DNA of 64,000 bases from Aromatoleum evansii (GTDB lineage Bacteria > Pseudomonadota > Gammaproteobacteria > Burkholderiales > Rhodocyclaceae): positions 16,441-80,440 of the forward strand of contig NZ_WTVK01000025.1 in the NCBI RefSeq assembly GCF_012910805.1. The letters run 5' to 3'. The position numbers and the translations under genes were made by a program. The notes under the pieces are model-generated. The model did no database searches. It was not told where the DNA came from and worked only from the letters and a program-made list of their open reading frames with translations. This document shows, one piece after another, positions 51,622 to 60,551 of this stretch (position 1 is its first letter; the number at the start of each line of letters is the position of its first letter).

Positions 51622-52917
51622 ATGAACGAGGTCGTCGAGAAGGTCGCTCCGCTTGCCGAACCGGCAGGCAAAGGAATGGCGCAGGGGACCGATAAGGCGG
51701 TCGTGAAGAAAGAGCCGACGATCCTCGTCTGCGACGGCAACGAGGCCGCGGCGTGGGGCATCGTGCTGTCGCGGCCGGACATGGTGGCCGTGTATCCGAT
51801 CACGCCGCAGTCCTCGCTCGCCGAATACGTCGCGCAGTTCGTCGCCGACGGCGTGCTCGATGCCGAGCTCGTCGAGGCCGAGGGCGAGCACAGCGTGCTG
51901 TCGGTGCTGCACGGCGCGGCGCTCGCCGGCGCGCGCACCTATACGGCGAGCTGCGGCCAGGGCCTCGCCTTCATGTTCGAGCCGTACTTCCGCACGCCGA
52001 ACCTGCGCCTGCCGATCGTGATGTCCATCGTCAACCGCGACGGCATCACGCCGCAGTGCGTGTGGGGCGGCCAGCAGGACGCGATGACGGTGCGCGAGGT
52101 GGGCTGGGTGCAGCTCTTCTGCGAGACGGTGCAGGAGGTGCTCGACACCATCGTCATGGCCTACCGCATCGCCGAGGATCGCTCGGTGATGCTGCCGGTG
52201 AACGTCAATCACGACGGCAACTATTTGTCGAACGGCATCGTGCGTATCGAGCTGCCCGACCAGGCGGAGGTCGACGACTTCCTCGGCACGCCGGACGTGA
52301 ATTGGCACGCCGCGCTCGACCCCGACCGGCCGATGGGTGTCGATCCGCTGACTGGCGGCGCGACGGGGCCCGGTCCGGCGCTCTTCGTCGGCTACCGCCG
52401 CGGGCACTGCGAGGGCATGCAGAACGCGCTGCGCGTGATCGTCGAGGTGCACGAGGAGTGGGCGCGCCGCTTCGGCCGCCGCTACGCGCCGCTCGTCGAG
52501 GAATACCGCCTCGATGGCGCCGAGTACGCGCTCGTGACGATCGGCAGCATGGCGGGCGCCGCCAAGGACGCGGTGGACGCCGCGCGCGAGCGGGGCGATC
52601 GCGTCGGACTCATCCGCATCAAGACCTTGCGGCCGTTCCCGGTGGACGCGATGGTCGCCGCGCTCGACAAGCTGCGTGCGGTCGGCGTCGTCGACCGCGC
52701 CGTGTCCTACGGCTGGAACAGCGGCCCGGTGCATCAGGAGACGCTCGCGGCGCTGCAGTACTGCAGCAAGCGCATCCCCTGCCTGTCGCTGATCGGCGGA
52801 CTCGCCGGGGCGGATCTGACTCAAGCGCATTTCGAGCGCGCGATCGCCGCGACGGCCAGGCTGCTCGATTCGCCCTGCCCACGCGCGCCCGTGTGGCTCA
52901 ACGCCGAGGATCGATGA
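51622..52917 (+). CDS. padG: phenylglyoxylate dehydrogenase, alpha subunit
   Basis: The protein is 431 aa from ATG 51622; the longer form from 51586 was rejected as overlapping padF. The pyrimidine-binding part of the 2-oxoacid oxidoreductase fold shows VYPITPQSSLAEYVAQFVAD, VEAEGEHSVLSVLHGAALAG and CGQGLAFMFEP. The C-terminal transketolase-like domain follows (GLIRIKTLRPFP). The stop directly precedes the padH ATG. Confidence 0.9.
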   Translation: MNEVVEKVAPLAEPAGKGMAQGTDKAVVKKEPTILVCDGNEAAAWGIVLSRPDMVAVYPITPQSSLAEYVAQFVADGVLDAELVEAEGEHSVLSVLHGAALAGARTYTASCGQGLAFMFEPYFRTPNLRLPIVMSIVNRDGITPQCVWGGQQDAMTVREVGWVQLFCETVQEVLDTIVMAYRIAEDRSVMLPVNVNHDGNYLSNGIVRIELPDQAEVDDFLGTPDVNWHAALDPDRPMGVDPLTGGATGPGPALFVGYRRGHCEGMQNALRVIVEVHEEWARRFGRRYAPLVEEYRLDGAEYALVTIGSMAGAAKDAVDAARERGDRVGLIRIKTLRPFPVDAMVAALDKLRAVGVVDRAVSYGWNSGPVHQETLAALQYCSKRIPCLSLIGGLAGADLTQAHFERAIAATARLLDSPCPRAPVWLNAEDR

Positions 52918-54192
52918 ATGGAACAGTTCGACTATGTCGTGCTCGGCGCGAGCCACGCCGGCCTCGAAGCGCTGCGCGCGATTCGCGCCCACGACGCGGA
53001 CGGCAGCATCGCAGTGCTCGACCGCGAGGGGCGGCTGCCGGTGTCGCCGACGGTGCTGCCCTACGTGGTGTCCGGGAAGCGCCCCGAGGACCGCATCGCC
53101 CTGCGCGAGCGCGGTTGGTTCGACGACCTGCAGGTTGCCTACCGGCAGCAGGCGCACGCCGCCGCACTCGACACCGCGTATTCGCGGCTGCGCCTCGCCG
53201 ACGGCCGCGAGATCGGCTACGGCAAGCTCTTGCTCGCGACCGGCGCCGCGCCGGCGATCCCGCCGATCGAGGGCCTGTCGGACGTGCGCTTTCACGTGCT
53301 GCGCACGCTCGACGACGCGCTCGCGCTGCGAGAAGTTGCAAGTGCGGCCGGCCGTTCGGCGGGGCGCGCGGTCGTCCTCGGCGCGGGTCTCGTCGGCATG
53401 CACGCGGCCGAGAATCTGGCGCGCGCCGGGGCACGCGTGACGATCGTCGAGATGCGCGACCAGGTGCTGCCCGGCTACTTCGATGCGACTGCCGCGGCGC
53501 GCATCGAGGGCGCTTTCCGCGACAACGGCGTCGAGGTGCTGACCGGCCGGCGCGTCGCCCGTGTCGCGCCGCGCGCGGCCGGCTGCACCGTGCTGCTCGA
53601 AGGTGGCGAGGCGTGCGACGCCGACGTGCTGCTCGTCGCCGCCGGGGTGCGGCCCGAGGTTTCTTATCTCGCCGGCTCCGGTGTCGCGGTCGAGCGCGGT
53701 GTCGTCGTCGACGAGTTCATGCGCACCGCCGCAGCGAACGTCTGGGCGGCCGGCGACGTCGTGCAGACGCGGAGCTTCTTCGGCGATGCGACGCCGGCCG
53801 GCGGCATCCTGCCCGACGCGGTCGAGCAGGGCCGCACCGCCGGCATGAGCATGGCGGGCGATCCGGCGTTGCAGCCCTATCCCGGCGGCGTGTCGCTGAA
53901 CACCTACGGCTTCTTCGGCCGCCGTGCGCTGTCGGTCGGGCGCGACGCGCCGCGCGAGGCCGGCCCCGGCTGGGAGACGCGGGTGCGCGGCGGGGAGGGC
54001 AGCGACGCGTACCTCAAGATCGTGCTGTGCGAGGGCCGGTTGCAGGGCGTCTTCGGCGTCGACGTGCTGTTCGACCCCGGGATCATGTGGGAGCTGATCC
54101 TGCGCCGCGTCGACGTCGGCGCGCGGGCCGACGCCCTGCTTGAAGACCCGCAAGACACCGCGCGGGCATTGATGTCCGGACTGTGGAGATGA
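52918..54192 (+). CDS. padH: phenylglyoxylate dehydrogenase, epsilon (NAD-reducing flavoprotein) subunit
   Basis: This 424-aa pyridine nucleotide-disulphide oxidoreductase-type protein has an FAD site VVLGASHAGLEALRAI (residues 6-21), an NAD site VVLGAGLVGMHAAENLARAG near the middle, and the second FAD motif NVWAAGDVV. The subunit allows this 2-oxoacid oxidoreductase to use NAD rather than ferredoxin, the hallmark of the Azoarcus enzyme. The start directly follows the padG stop. A palindromic repeat lies between this gene and padI. Confidence 0.88.
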   Translation: MEQFDYVVLGASHAGLEALRAIRAHDADGSIAVLDREGRLPVSPTVLPYVVSGKRPEDRIALRERGWFDDLQVAYRQQAHAAALDTAYSRLRLADGREIGYGKLLLATGAAPAIPPIEGLSDVRFHVLRTLDDALALREVASAAGRSAGRAVVLGAGLVGMHAAENLARAGARVTIVEMRDQVLPGYFDATAAARIEGAFRDNGVEVLTGRRVARVAPRAAGCTVLLEGGEACDADVLLVAAGVRPEVSYLAGSGVAVERGVVVDEFMRTAAANVWAAGDVVQTRSFFGDATPAGGILPDAVEQGRTAGMSMAGDPALQPYPGGVSLNTYGFFGRRALSVGRDAPREAGPGWETRVRGGEGSDAYLKIVLCEGRLQGVFGVDVLFDPGIMWELILRRVDVGARADALLEDPQDTARALMSGLWR

Positions 54193-54194
54193 GC

Positions 54195-54284
54195 CGTAGG
54201 GCGGATGAGCCGAAGGCGTTATCCGCCGTATGGGCATTTCGATCGTCGCATGCGGCGGAAGGCGCTTCGCTTTTCCGCCCTACG
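54195..54284. repeat. REP/MITE-like palindromic repeat, full copy B
   Basis: A 90-bp element with inverted ends CGTAGGGCGGA and TCCGCCCTACG sits between padH and padI. Internal parts are shared with copy C (GATGAGCCG, CGTTATCCGC, GCGGAAGGCGCTTCGCTTTT). It should fold into a long hairpin in the transcript. Confidence 0.8.
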
Positions 54285-54328
54285 TCATGTAGCGCCCCGA
54301 CAAGCTTCAACGAACGGAGAGTAGTCCA

Positions 54329-55702
54329 GTGACCGCAACCCCTACCATCGCCTTCGACGCGGCGCGCTGCGACGGCTGCGGCGACTGCATGAATGCGTGC
54401 GCGAGCGCGAAATCGACCGACGGGAAACTGGCGCAGGCCCGGATCCACATCATCCGCGACGCAGAGAGCGGGCGCTGGGGCGTCGCGCAGTGCCGCCAGT
54501 GCGGCGATCCGCGCTGCGCGTCGGTGTGCCCCGCAGCCGCGCTTGAAAAGGGCGACGACGGCATCGTCGCGTGGGACGCCGGGCGCTGCGTGAACTGCCT
54601 GATCTGCACCGCCGGCTGCACCTTCGGCGGCATCGCGTTCAGCGCGAAGGAGGGCTACGTCGTCAAATGCGACCAGTGCGCAGGCGCGCCGCAATGCGTC
54701 GCGGCCTGCACGCGCGGGGCGCTGCGCTACGTCACGACGGCGAAGCTCTACAACCGCTGGGGGGAACTCGAGGACCTCTTCGTGCCGGGCCTGGGCGGCT
54801 GCCAGGGCTGCAACACCGAGCTCATCATGCGCCACACGCTGCGCCGCGTCGGCTCGAACACCGTGCTCGCGACGCCGCCAGGATGCATTCCCGGCATGGG
54901 CTCGGTCGGCTACAACGGCATGCTCGGCTGCAAGGTGCCGGTGTTCCATCCGCTGCTGACGAACACCGCGTCGATGCTGACCGGCATCCGCCGCCAATAC
55001 AAGCGCAAGGGCCGCAACGTGACCGCGCTTGCGCTCGCGGGCGACGGCGGCGCGGGCGACGTCGGCTTCCAGTCGCTGTCGGGCGCCGCGGAGCGCGGCG
55101 AGCAGATCCTCTTCGTCTGCGTCGACAACGAGGGCTACATGAACACCGGCGCGCAGCGCTCGGGCAGCACGACCTACGGCGCGTGGACGGCGACGACGCC
55201 GGTCGGCGAGGGCGCCCGCGGCAAGACGCAGGACGCCAAGAACCTGCCGCTCCTGATGATGTGGCACGGCTGCGAATACGTCGCGACCGCCTCCACCGCG
55301 TTCATGGAGGACTTCTACGCGAAGCTGGAGGCGGCGCTCGACGCGTCGGAACGCGGCTTCGCCTACCTGCACCTGTATTCGCCCTGCACGTCCGGCTGGC
55401 GCTTCCCGTCGGCGAGCAACATCGAGGTCGCGCGCAAGGCCGTCGAGACGAACTTCGCGGTGCTGTGGGAGTACCGCCGCGAGCACGGGCTCAAGCTCTC
55501 GCGCGACATCGACGATCCGGCCCCGGTCACCGACTACCTGAAACTGCTCGGCAAGTTCCGCCATCTCGACGCCGCGCAGATCGCGCACATCGAGCAGCAC
55601 GTCGCAGAGCAGGCGCAGGTAATGCGTGAACTCGCCGCGATGCGCCCCGGTGACGGTCTTTTTGATCGGTCTCCATCAAATTTTTTGAATGCCGCCGGGT
55701 AA
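54329..55702 (+). CDS. padI: phenylglyoxylate dehydrogenase, beta (thiamine diphosphate plus Fe-S) subunit
   Basis: The protein is 457 aa from GTG 54329 (GGAGA upstream). Unlike most beta subunits it begins with a ferredoxin-like region of several cysteine clusters (C14, C17, C20, C24, then CRQCGDPRCASVCP, CVNCLICTAGC and CDQCAGAPQCVAAC). The ThDP-binding core follows (GGCQGCNTELIMRHTL, TPPGC, ALAGDGGAGDVGFQSL near residue 238, and DNEGYMNTGAQRSG). It completes the padE-I set. Confidence 0.88.
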   Translation: MTATPTIAFDAARCDGCGDCMNACASAKSTDGKLAQARIHIIRDAESGRWGVAQCRQCGDPRCASVCPAAALEKGDDGIVAWDAGRCVNCLICTAGCTFGGIAFSAKEGYVVKCDQCAGAPQCVAACTRGALRYVTTAKLYNRWGELEDLFVPGLGGCQGCNTELIMRHTLRRVGSNTVLATPPGCIPGMGSVGYNGMLGCKVPVFHPLLTNTASMLTGIRRQYKRKGRNVTALALAGDGGAGDVGFQSLSGAAERGEQILFVCVDNEGYMNTGAQRSGSTTYGAWTATTPVGEGARGKTQDAKNLPLLMMWHGCEYVATASTAFMEDFYAKLEAALDASERGFAYLHLYSPCTSGWRFPSASNIEVARKAVETNFAVLWEYRREHGLKLSRDIDDPAPVTDYLKLLGKFRHLDAAQIAHIEQHVAEQAQVMRELAAMRPGDGLFDRSPSNFLNAAG

Positions 55703-55776
55703 GACGACGGCAGTTGACCTGGATCAGTAAACGCCGCCGCGCTTGGCCCCACTGTGCACGTGGGCTTTGCTGGGAT

Positions 55777-55788
55777 ACTGTATACAGT
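55777..55788. promoter_or_regulatory. perfect 12-bp palindrome upstream of the AraC gene
   Basis: ACTGTATACAGT lies about 185 bp before the araC-type start, in the 270-bp gap after padI. The GTATAC centre resembles GntR-family operators (GT-N-AC). A further partial palindrome (CACGTG) is 20 bp upstream. No GntR gene is in the window. Confidence 0.35.
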
Positions 55789-55972
55789 GGACCTGCCCCC
55801 AGCCGGCGCGGCCCGATCCGGTCCGCGCGGCGACCGATACCCATGAACAGGAGGTTCGACGATAGACGCTGAATGACGACGCGCACGACGGCGCAGACCG
55901 CACGCGTCCACACCGATTCCGATGCCTGGCACCGACAAGAAGGCACGGAATCCACACCGGAGGAGGAGCACC

Positions 55973-56983
55973 ATGACCCAGGCGTTGATGACGTCGCTGG
56001 GAGGGCGCGATGCGCTCTCCCGCTTCACGCTTTTCCATACGCGGGATCTCGACGAGGCCCGGGACCGCGTGGCGGGCGTGTTCTGCCCGCACGACCTGAA
56101 ATTCGCCGGCTGCGACAGCCGCGTGAACACCCGCATGCAGCACGCGCCGATCCGCGGCGTGTCGGTGAACCGCCTCGGTTACGGCGCGACGGTCGCAATC
56201 GACGCCGGCTGTCTGCAGGATTTCCTGCTCGTGATGATGCCGCTCACCGGACACGCCGATGTGCGCTGCGGCGAGCAAACGATCCACTCGACGCCGGAAG
56301 TCGCATCGGTGGTCACTCCGACGCTGCCCTTGACGGAGATGATCTACGACGAGTGCGACCAGATCATGGTCAAGATCGACCGTGCGTTGCTCGAGAACGT
56401 CTGCGCGCAGCATCTCGGCCACCCTCTGCGCAAGCCGCTCGAGTTCGGACTTGGCCTCGAGATGTCGAGCCAGGGTGGCGTCAGCTGGCAGGCGCTGGTG
56501 TCATATCTGGTATCGGAGTTCGAGCATCAGTCGCCGACGGTCACATCGTCGCTCGCCACTGCGCAGATCGAGCACCTGCTCGTCAGTACGCTGCTCATCG
56601 TCCAGCCGAACAACTATCGCGACGAACTCCTGAACCCGTCGCAGTCGATCGCTCCGCGCCACGTTCGCCGCGTCGAGGAATACATCGAGGCGCATGCCGA
56701 CCAGGATCTGACGGTCGGCGACCTCGCCGCACATGCGAACGTCAGCACGAGCGCGCTGTTCGCAGGTTTTCGCGAGTTCCGCAACACGACGCCGATGGCC
56801 TATCTGAAGTCGGTGCGGATGCAGCGCGTGCATGAGCAACTGCGCGACCCGACGTCCGCCGACAAGACCGTGACTTGTATCGCGACCCGCTGGGGATTCC
56901 ACCACCTCGGCCATTTCGCGACCGCGTACAAGGCGAGGTTCGGCGAATCGCCGTCGCGCACGCGGGAGAAAGCGCTGGCCTGA
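55973..56983 (+). CDS. AraC-family transcriptional regulator (XylS-like N-terminal domain)
   Basis: The protein is 336 aa from ATG 55973 after GGAGGAGGAG; an earlier in-frame start lacks such a site. The N-terminal part resembles the AraC_binding_2 domain of XylS/FeaR-type regulators. The C-terminal 100 residues hold the two helix-turn-helix motifs (LTVGDLAAHANVSTSALFAG, and VTCIATRWGFHHLGHFATAY-ARFGESPS). It is the only AraC-type gene here and sits just after the pad genes. It is the candidate activator for the three direct-repeat operators (4011, 30451, 44703). Confidence 0.88.
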   Translation: MTQALMTSLGGRDALSRFTLFHTRDLDEARDRVAGVFCPHDLKFAGCDSRVNTRMQHAPIRGVSVNRLGYGATVAIDAGCLQDFLLVMMPLTGHADVRCGEQTIHSTPEVASVVTPTLPLTEMIYDECDQIMVKIDRALLENVCAQHLGHPLRKPLEFGLGLEMSSQGGVSWQALVSYLVSEFEHQSPTVTSSLATAQIEHLLVSTLLIVQPNNYRDELLNPSQSIAPRHVRRVEEYIEAHADQDLTVGDLAAHANVSTSALFAGFREFRNTTPMAYLKSVRMQRVHEQLRDPTSADKTVTCIATRWGFHHLGHFATAYKARFGESPSRTREKALA

Positions 56984-56993
56984 TCCCGCACTT

Positions 56994-57089
56994 CGTAGGG
57001 CGGATGAGCCGCGCAGCGGCGTTATCCGCTGCATGGGTGTGCGCGACCGCCGACACGCGGCGGAAGGCGCTTCGCTTTTCCGCCCTACG
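56994..57089. repeat. REP/MITE-like palindromic repeat, full copy C
   Basis: A 96-bp element with ends CGTAGGGCGGA and TCCGCCCTACG, directly after the AraC-type gene. It is of the same family as copies A and B and may act as a terminator-like hairpin. The 240 bases between this element and the next gene hold nothing I can identify. Confidence 0.8.
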
Positions 57090-57332
57090 AAACTTCCAGC
57101 CGTCGTCTATTCGGTATTCGGCCTGTCTATTGCACCGAATATGCCTTCCGAATCGCAAATTCCGAAGGGCGGAGTTCGCTTGGCCGACTCGATCCGCACG
57201 CCCGCAACAGTTTCCTGAAAGCGCAATTCAACCCATACCGGGTGGGGGGGGATCTGCACAAGGCGGCCCGATACATTGACTCCACGTGCAACGGCTTAGG
57301 CGATCCAGGCCGATTCGTTCGAGGAGAACATC

Positions 57333-57572
57333 ATGACAGCGCTCGGAAATGTGATGGCATTGGTGCAGGAACTCCAGGAAGAGAAGGCCTCCATGACGGA
57401 AGAACCGCTCGGCCCCGGCGGCTTCGTCTTCCCGGCGGCATGTTCCTGCGTATGCGGGTCGTCGCTCGGCGACGTGCTCGGGTGCATCCGCGAAATGCAG
57501 GGCGAAAGCCTGCGCGAATTCATTGCGACGCTGCCGCCCGTGCAGGCGCCGCGCAACGCCGTCGCTGCCTGA
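57333..57572 (+). CDS. small protein with CSCVC motif, 79 aa
   Basis: The start follows GAGGAGAA at ideal spacing. The sequence has a helical N-terminal half (LVQELQEEKASM), then FPAACSCVCGSSLGDVLGC with four cysteines, and a helical end. Four close cysteines could bind a metal or a small Fe-S cluster. It is the first gene of the flavoenzyme/maturation operon. I know no family for it. Confidence 0.6.
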   Translation: MTALGNVMALVQELQEEKASMTEEPLGPGGFVFPAACSCVCGSSLGDVLGCIREMQGESLREFIATLPPVQAPRNAVAA

Positions 57573-57632
57573 GACGGCTGACCGACGATTCAAACGACGT
57601 TCCAGCCACACCGAATTGACGAGGAGACAACG

Positions 57633-59603
57633 ATGACCCGACCCGGCGAGCTCAAGCTCCCCCACCTGTTCAAGCCCGGCAAGATCGGCAGGTACGAGAC
57701 CAAGAACATGGTCAAGTACGGCGCCTGCTGCGTGTCGAACTACAACACGCGCGACGGCTTCATCACGCCGCGCGAGCTCGCCCGTACCCGCGTCATCGCC
57801 GGCACCGGCGCCGGCATCATCACCAACCAGGGCGCCTACCCGGACCCGCTCGGCGAAGGCAAGGCCTACTTCCGCCAGGTCGCGCTCTTCGACGACAAGT
57901 TCCTGCCGCAGTTCGAGACGATCGCGCAGTACATCCACGACAACGGCGCGGTCGCGATACAGCAGATCCTGCACGCGGGGCGCTACGGCGGCATCGATCT
58001 CGGCTACTGCATCCAGCCGTCGGTCGTGCCGCAGACGCTGCCGCACTTCCGGCCGCCGCGCGAGCTGACGAAGGAGCAGATCCGTGCGATCGTCATGCAG
58101 CACGCCGACGCCGCGAAACGCGCGATCCGCGCCGGCTTCGACGGCACCGAAGTCACGAGCTTCATGGGCTACCTGCTGGCGAACTTCAACTCGCGCTTCA
58201 CCAACCAGCGCAGCGACGAATACGGCGGCTCGATCGAGAACCGCGGCCGCTTCATGCGCGAGTTGATCGACGCGATCAAGCAGGCCACCCCCGAGCATCC
58301 GCTCGTCGTGCGCCTGAACGGTGCGGAGCTGATGGACCGCTGGGGCGGCAACAGCGAGGACGAGTGCTTCGAGCTGATGCAGCAGGCGGTCGACTGCGGC
58401 GTCGACATGATCTCGGTGACGGTCGGCTGGCAGGAGGCGCCCGAGTCGTCGATCGGCCGCGACGTCGCGCCGGGCCACTGGAATTATTTGTCGGCGAAGG
58501 CGAAAAAGCTGTTCCCGAACACGCTGATCACCTTCGGCAACCGCCTGCCCGACCCCGTCATGGCGAACCAGTGCATTGCCGACGGCATCTTCGACTACTG
58601 GGAAGTGTGCCGCCCGATGCTCGCCGACCCGGAGCTCTTGCACAAGGCGGCCGAGGACCGGCTCGACGAGGTGCGCCGCTGCATCGGCTCGCTCAACTGC
58701 CTGTCGCGGCTCTTCCGCGATCTACCCTACACCTGCGCGATGAACCCGACGCTGGGCCACGAGGTCGAGCCGGAGTACCACGTCACGCCCGCCGCGGTGA
58801 AGAAGAAGATCATGATCATCGGCGCCGGCCCCGCCGGCATGGAGGCGGCGATCACCGCGAAGCGCCGTGGCCATGACGTCACCGTGTTCGAGAAGGGCGA
58901 CCGCATCGGCGGCAGCCTCGTCGGCTACGCGTCGAACGACCTCGCGCGGCCCGACGACCTGATGTCGGTCGTGCGCTACTACGAGACGATGGCGCGCAAG
59001 ATGGAGATCGACGTGCGCTTCAACACCGAAGCCAACGCGAAGTTCATGCGCAGCATCCTCCACCAGTTCGACGTGTGCATCGTCGCGGCGGGCTCGCGCA
59101 CGGACATGGCCGCCTACCGCCACATCCCGGGCCACGACAGACTGGTCGATGCGCTCGATGTCGCGACCGGCAAGGTGCAGCCGGGCAAGCGCATCGTCAT
59201 GGTCGGCGCGGGCAAGATCGGCCTCACGCTCGCCGAGTCGCTGTGCAAGCAGGGCCACGAGGTCGTCATCGTCGAGGAGGACAAGCGCATCGCCGGCGAT
59301 GTCATGCCGTCGTTCAAGTGGCGCCACTCGGCGTGGATCGAGGAACTCGAAATCCGCACGCTGACCTCATCGGTGCTCGCCGGCGTCACCACGGAGGGGG
59401 CGATGATCCGGAGCGTGAAGGGCGAGGAGACCTTCGTCGAAGCCGACACGGTGATCGTGTCCGGGCCGCGCAAGGCGAACCACGACCTGTTCCACGAGTT
59501 CCAGTGGATGGTCGACGAACTGCACGGCGCCGGCGACGCGGTGATCGCGCGCGGGCTCGATGCGGCGATCCACGAGGGCTACCGGCTCGGCGTGCGGATC
59601 TGA
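57633..59603 (+). CDS. old-yellow-enzyme/2,4-dienoyl-CoA reductase-type flavoprotein with an atypical Fe-S site
   Basis: This 656-aa protein has an N-terminal FMN TIM barrel (about 1-345), a linker that normally holds a [4Fe-4S] cluster, and a C-terminal FAD/NAD half (IMIIGAGPAGMEAAITAKRR, and IVMVGAGKIGLTLAESLCKQ). The cluster motif reads C350-I-G-S353-L-N-C356, with C368. In trimethylamine dehydrogenase and FadH the second position is Cys, so one ligand is replaced by Ser. Relatives reduce enoyl-CoA or unsaturated acids or demethylate amines. Its partner genes suggest a link to the aromatic or alicyclic CoA chemistry of the window. Confidence 0.82.
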   Translation: MTRPGELKLPHLFKPGKIGRYETKNMVKYGACCVSNYNTRDGFITPRELARTRVIAGTGAGIITNQGAYPDPLGEGKAYFRQVALFDDKFLPQFETIAQYIHDNGAVAIQQILHAGRYGGIDLGYCIQPSVVPQTLPHFRPPRELTKEQIRAIVMQHADAAKRAIRAGFDGTEVTSFMGYLLANFNSRFTNQRSDEYGGSIENRGRFMRELIDAIKQATPEHPLVVRLNGAELMDRWGGNSEDECFELMQQAVDCGVDMISVTVGWQEAPESSIGRDVAPGHWNYLSAKAKKLFPNTLITFGNRLPDPVMANQCIADGIFDYWEVCRPMLADPELLHKAAEDRLDEVRRCIGSLNCLSRLFRDLPYTCAMNPTLGHEVEPEYHVTPAAVKKKIMIIGAGPAGMEAAITAKRRGHDVTVFEKGDRIGGSLVGYASNDLARPDDLMSVVRYYETMARKMEIDVRFNTEANAKFMRSILHQFDVCIVAAGSRTDMAAYRHIPGHDRLVDALDVATGKVQPGKRIVMVGAGKIGLTLAESLCKQGHEVVIVEEDKRIAGDVMPSFKWRHSAWIEELEIRTLTSSVLAGVTTEGAMIRSVKGEETFVEADTVIVSGPRKANHDLFHEFQWMVDELHGAGDAVIARGLDAAIHEGYRLGVRI

Positions 59604-59668
59604 ACGTTTCATGGAAAAGCGGCCGCCGACCGGCGGCCGCACCACCCCATCACCGAGGAGAACGCGAC

Positions 59669-60061
59669 ATGCAGTTTCTGCAACCGCCCGGCTGGGTGCG
59701 GCCGAAAGGCTATTCGAACGGCGTCGTCACGAGCGGCCGCATGGTGTTCGTCGCCGGCCAAGTCGGCTGGGACGAGAACGAGAAGTTCCAGACCGACGAC
59801 CTCGTCGGCCAGGTCCGTCAGGCGCTGACGAACATCGTCGCGATCCTCGCGCAGGCCGACGCACGACCGTCGAACATCGTGCGGATGAACTGGTATCTCG
59901 GCGACACGGCGGAATACAACGCGCGGCTCGCCGAGATCGGCGCGGTGTATCGCGAGCTGATCGGCAAGCATTTTCCGGCGATGACGGCCCTGCAGGTCGC
60001 CGGCTTCGTCGAGCACGGCGCGAAGGTCGAGATCGAAGTCACTGCGATGTTGCCGGCATAG
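59669..60061 (+). CDS. RidA/YjgF-family protein
   Basis: The protein is 130 aa from ATG 59669 after GAGGAGAA. Typical RidA features are GYSNGVVTSGRMVFVAGQVG, QALTNIVAILAQADA and VTAMLPA at the end; RidA proteins deaminate reactive enamine/imine intermediates. The catalytic Arg usually found near the C-terminal third (often in R-AV) is not obvious here, so it may belong to a non-deaminase subgroup. It sits between the flavoprotein and a small unknown. Confidence 0.82.
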   Translation: MQFLQPPGWVRPKGYSNGVVTSGRMVFVAGQVGWDENEKFQTDDLVGQVRQALTNIVAILAQADARPSNIVRMNWYLGDTAEYNARLAEIGAVYRELIGKHFPAMTALQVAGFVEHGAKVEIEVTAMLPA

Positions 60062-60070
60062 AGGCGCGCG

Positions 60071-60469
60071 ATGGCGACGGCGACGACGGACGGCGTGCTC
60101 GATTGCGCCGCGTGGAAGGCGATGCTCGACCGCGAGGACCTCGGCGCCGCCGACGCGTCCGTCGGCGTGCTGACGAAGGACGAGTTTGCCGCGCGCTCGG
60201 GCCGCGTGCTCGTGTGGCGGGGCACGCCGTGCGGCGCAAGCGTCGCACTGCGCGACTTTCGTGGGAACTTCGACGCCGACGTCGCGATGCTGCTCGTCGC
60301 CGAGCGCGACGCGCTCGCCGCGGTGCTCGCGGACGGCCTCGGAGAGGTGCCGCAGCTCGTGCGCCGGGGCAGGCTGCATCCCTACATGCTGAGAACGCTC
60401 GAGGATCTCGAGGCGCTCGGTCTGGCGGAGTTCGTCGAGGATTTCGGGCTCGTGTTTCCGCGGCATTGA
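60071..60469 (+). CDS. hypothetical protein, 132 aa
   Basis: An acidic, mostly helical soluble protein with one cysteine and an ordered ending (EDLEALGLAEFVEDFGLVFP). It starts 9 bases after the RidA stop and keeps the codon use of the operon, so it is very likely real. No family is recognised. Confidence 0.55.
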   Translation: MATATTDGVLDCAAWKAMLDREDLGAADASVGVLTKDEFAARSGRVLVWRGTPCGASVALRDFRGNFDADVAMLLVAERDALAAVLADGLGEVPQLVRRGRLHPYMLRTLEDLEALGLAEFVEDFGLVFPRH

Positions 60470-60551
60470 AAGCGGGGCCGGGGTGCGAGGCAGTCGCCTG
60501 TCGAGCCGCTCGTGCAAGATAATGGGAGCTCATACGGATTGAGAGCCGACA

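Noticed and set aside
55777..55788. LexA/SOS box
   Set aside because: LexA boxes need CTGT-N8-ACAG spacing; here only two bases lie between CTGT and ACAG.
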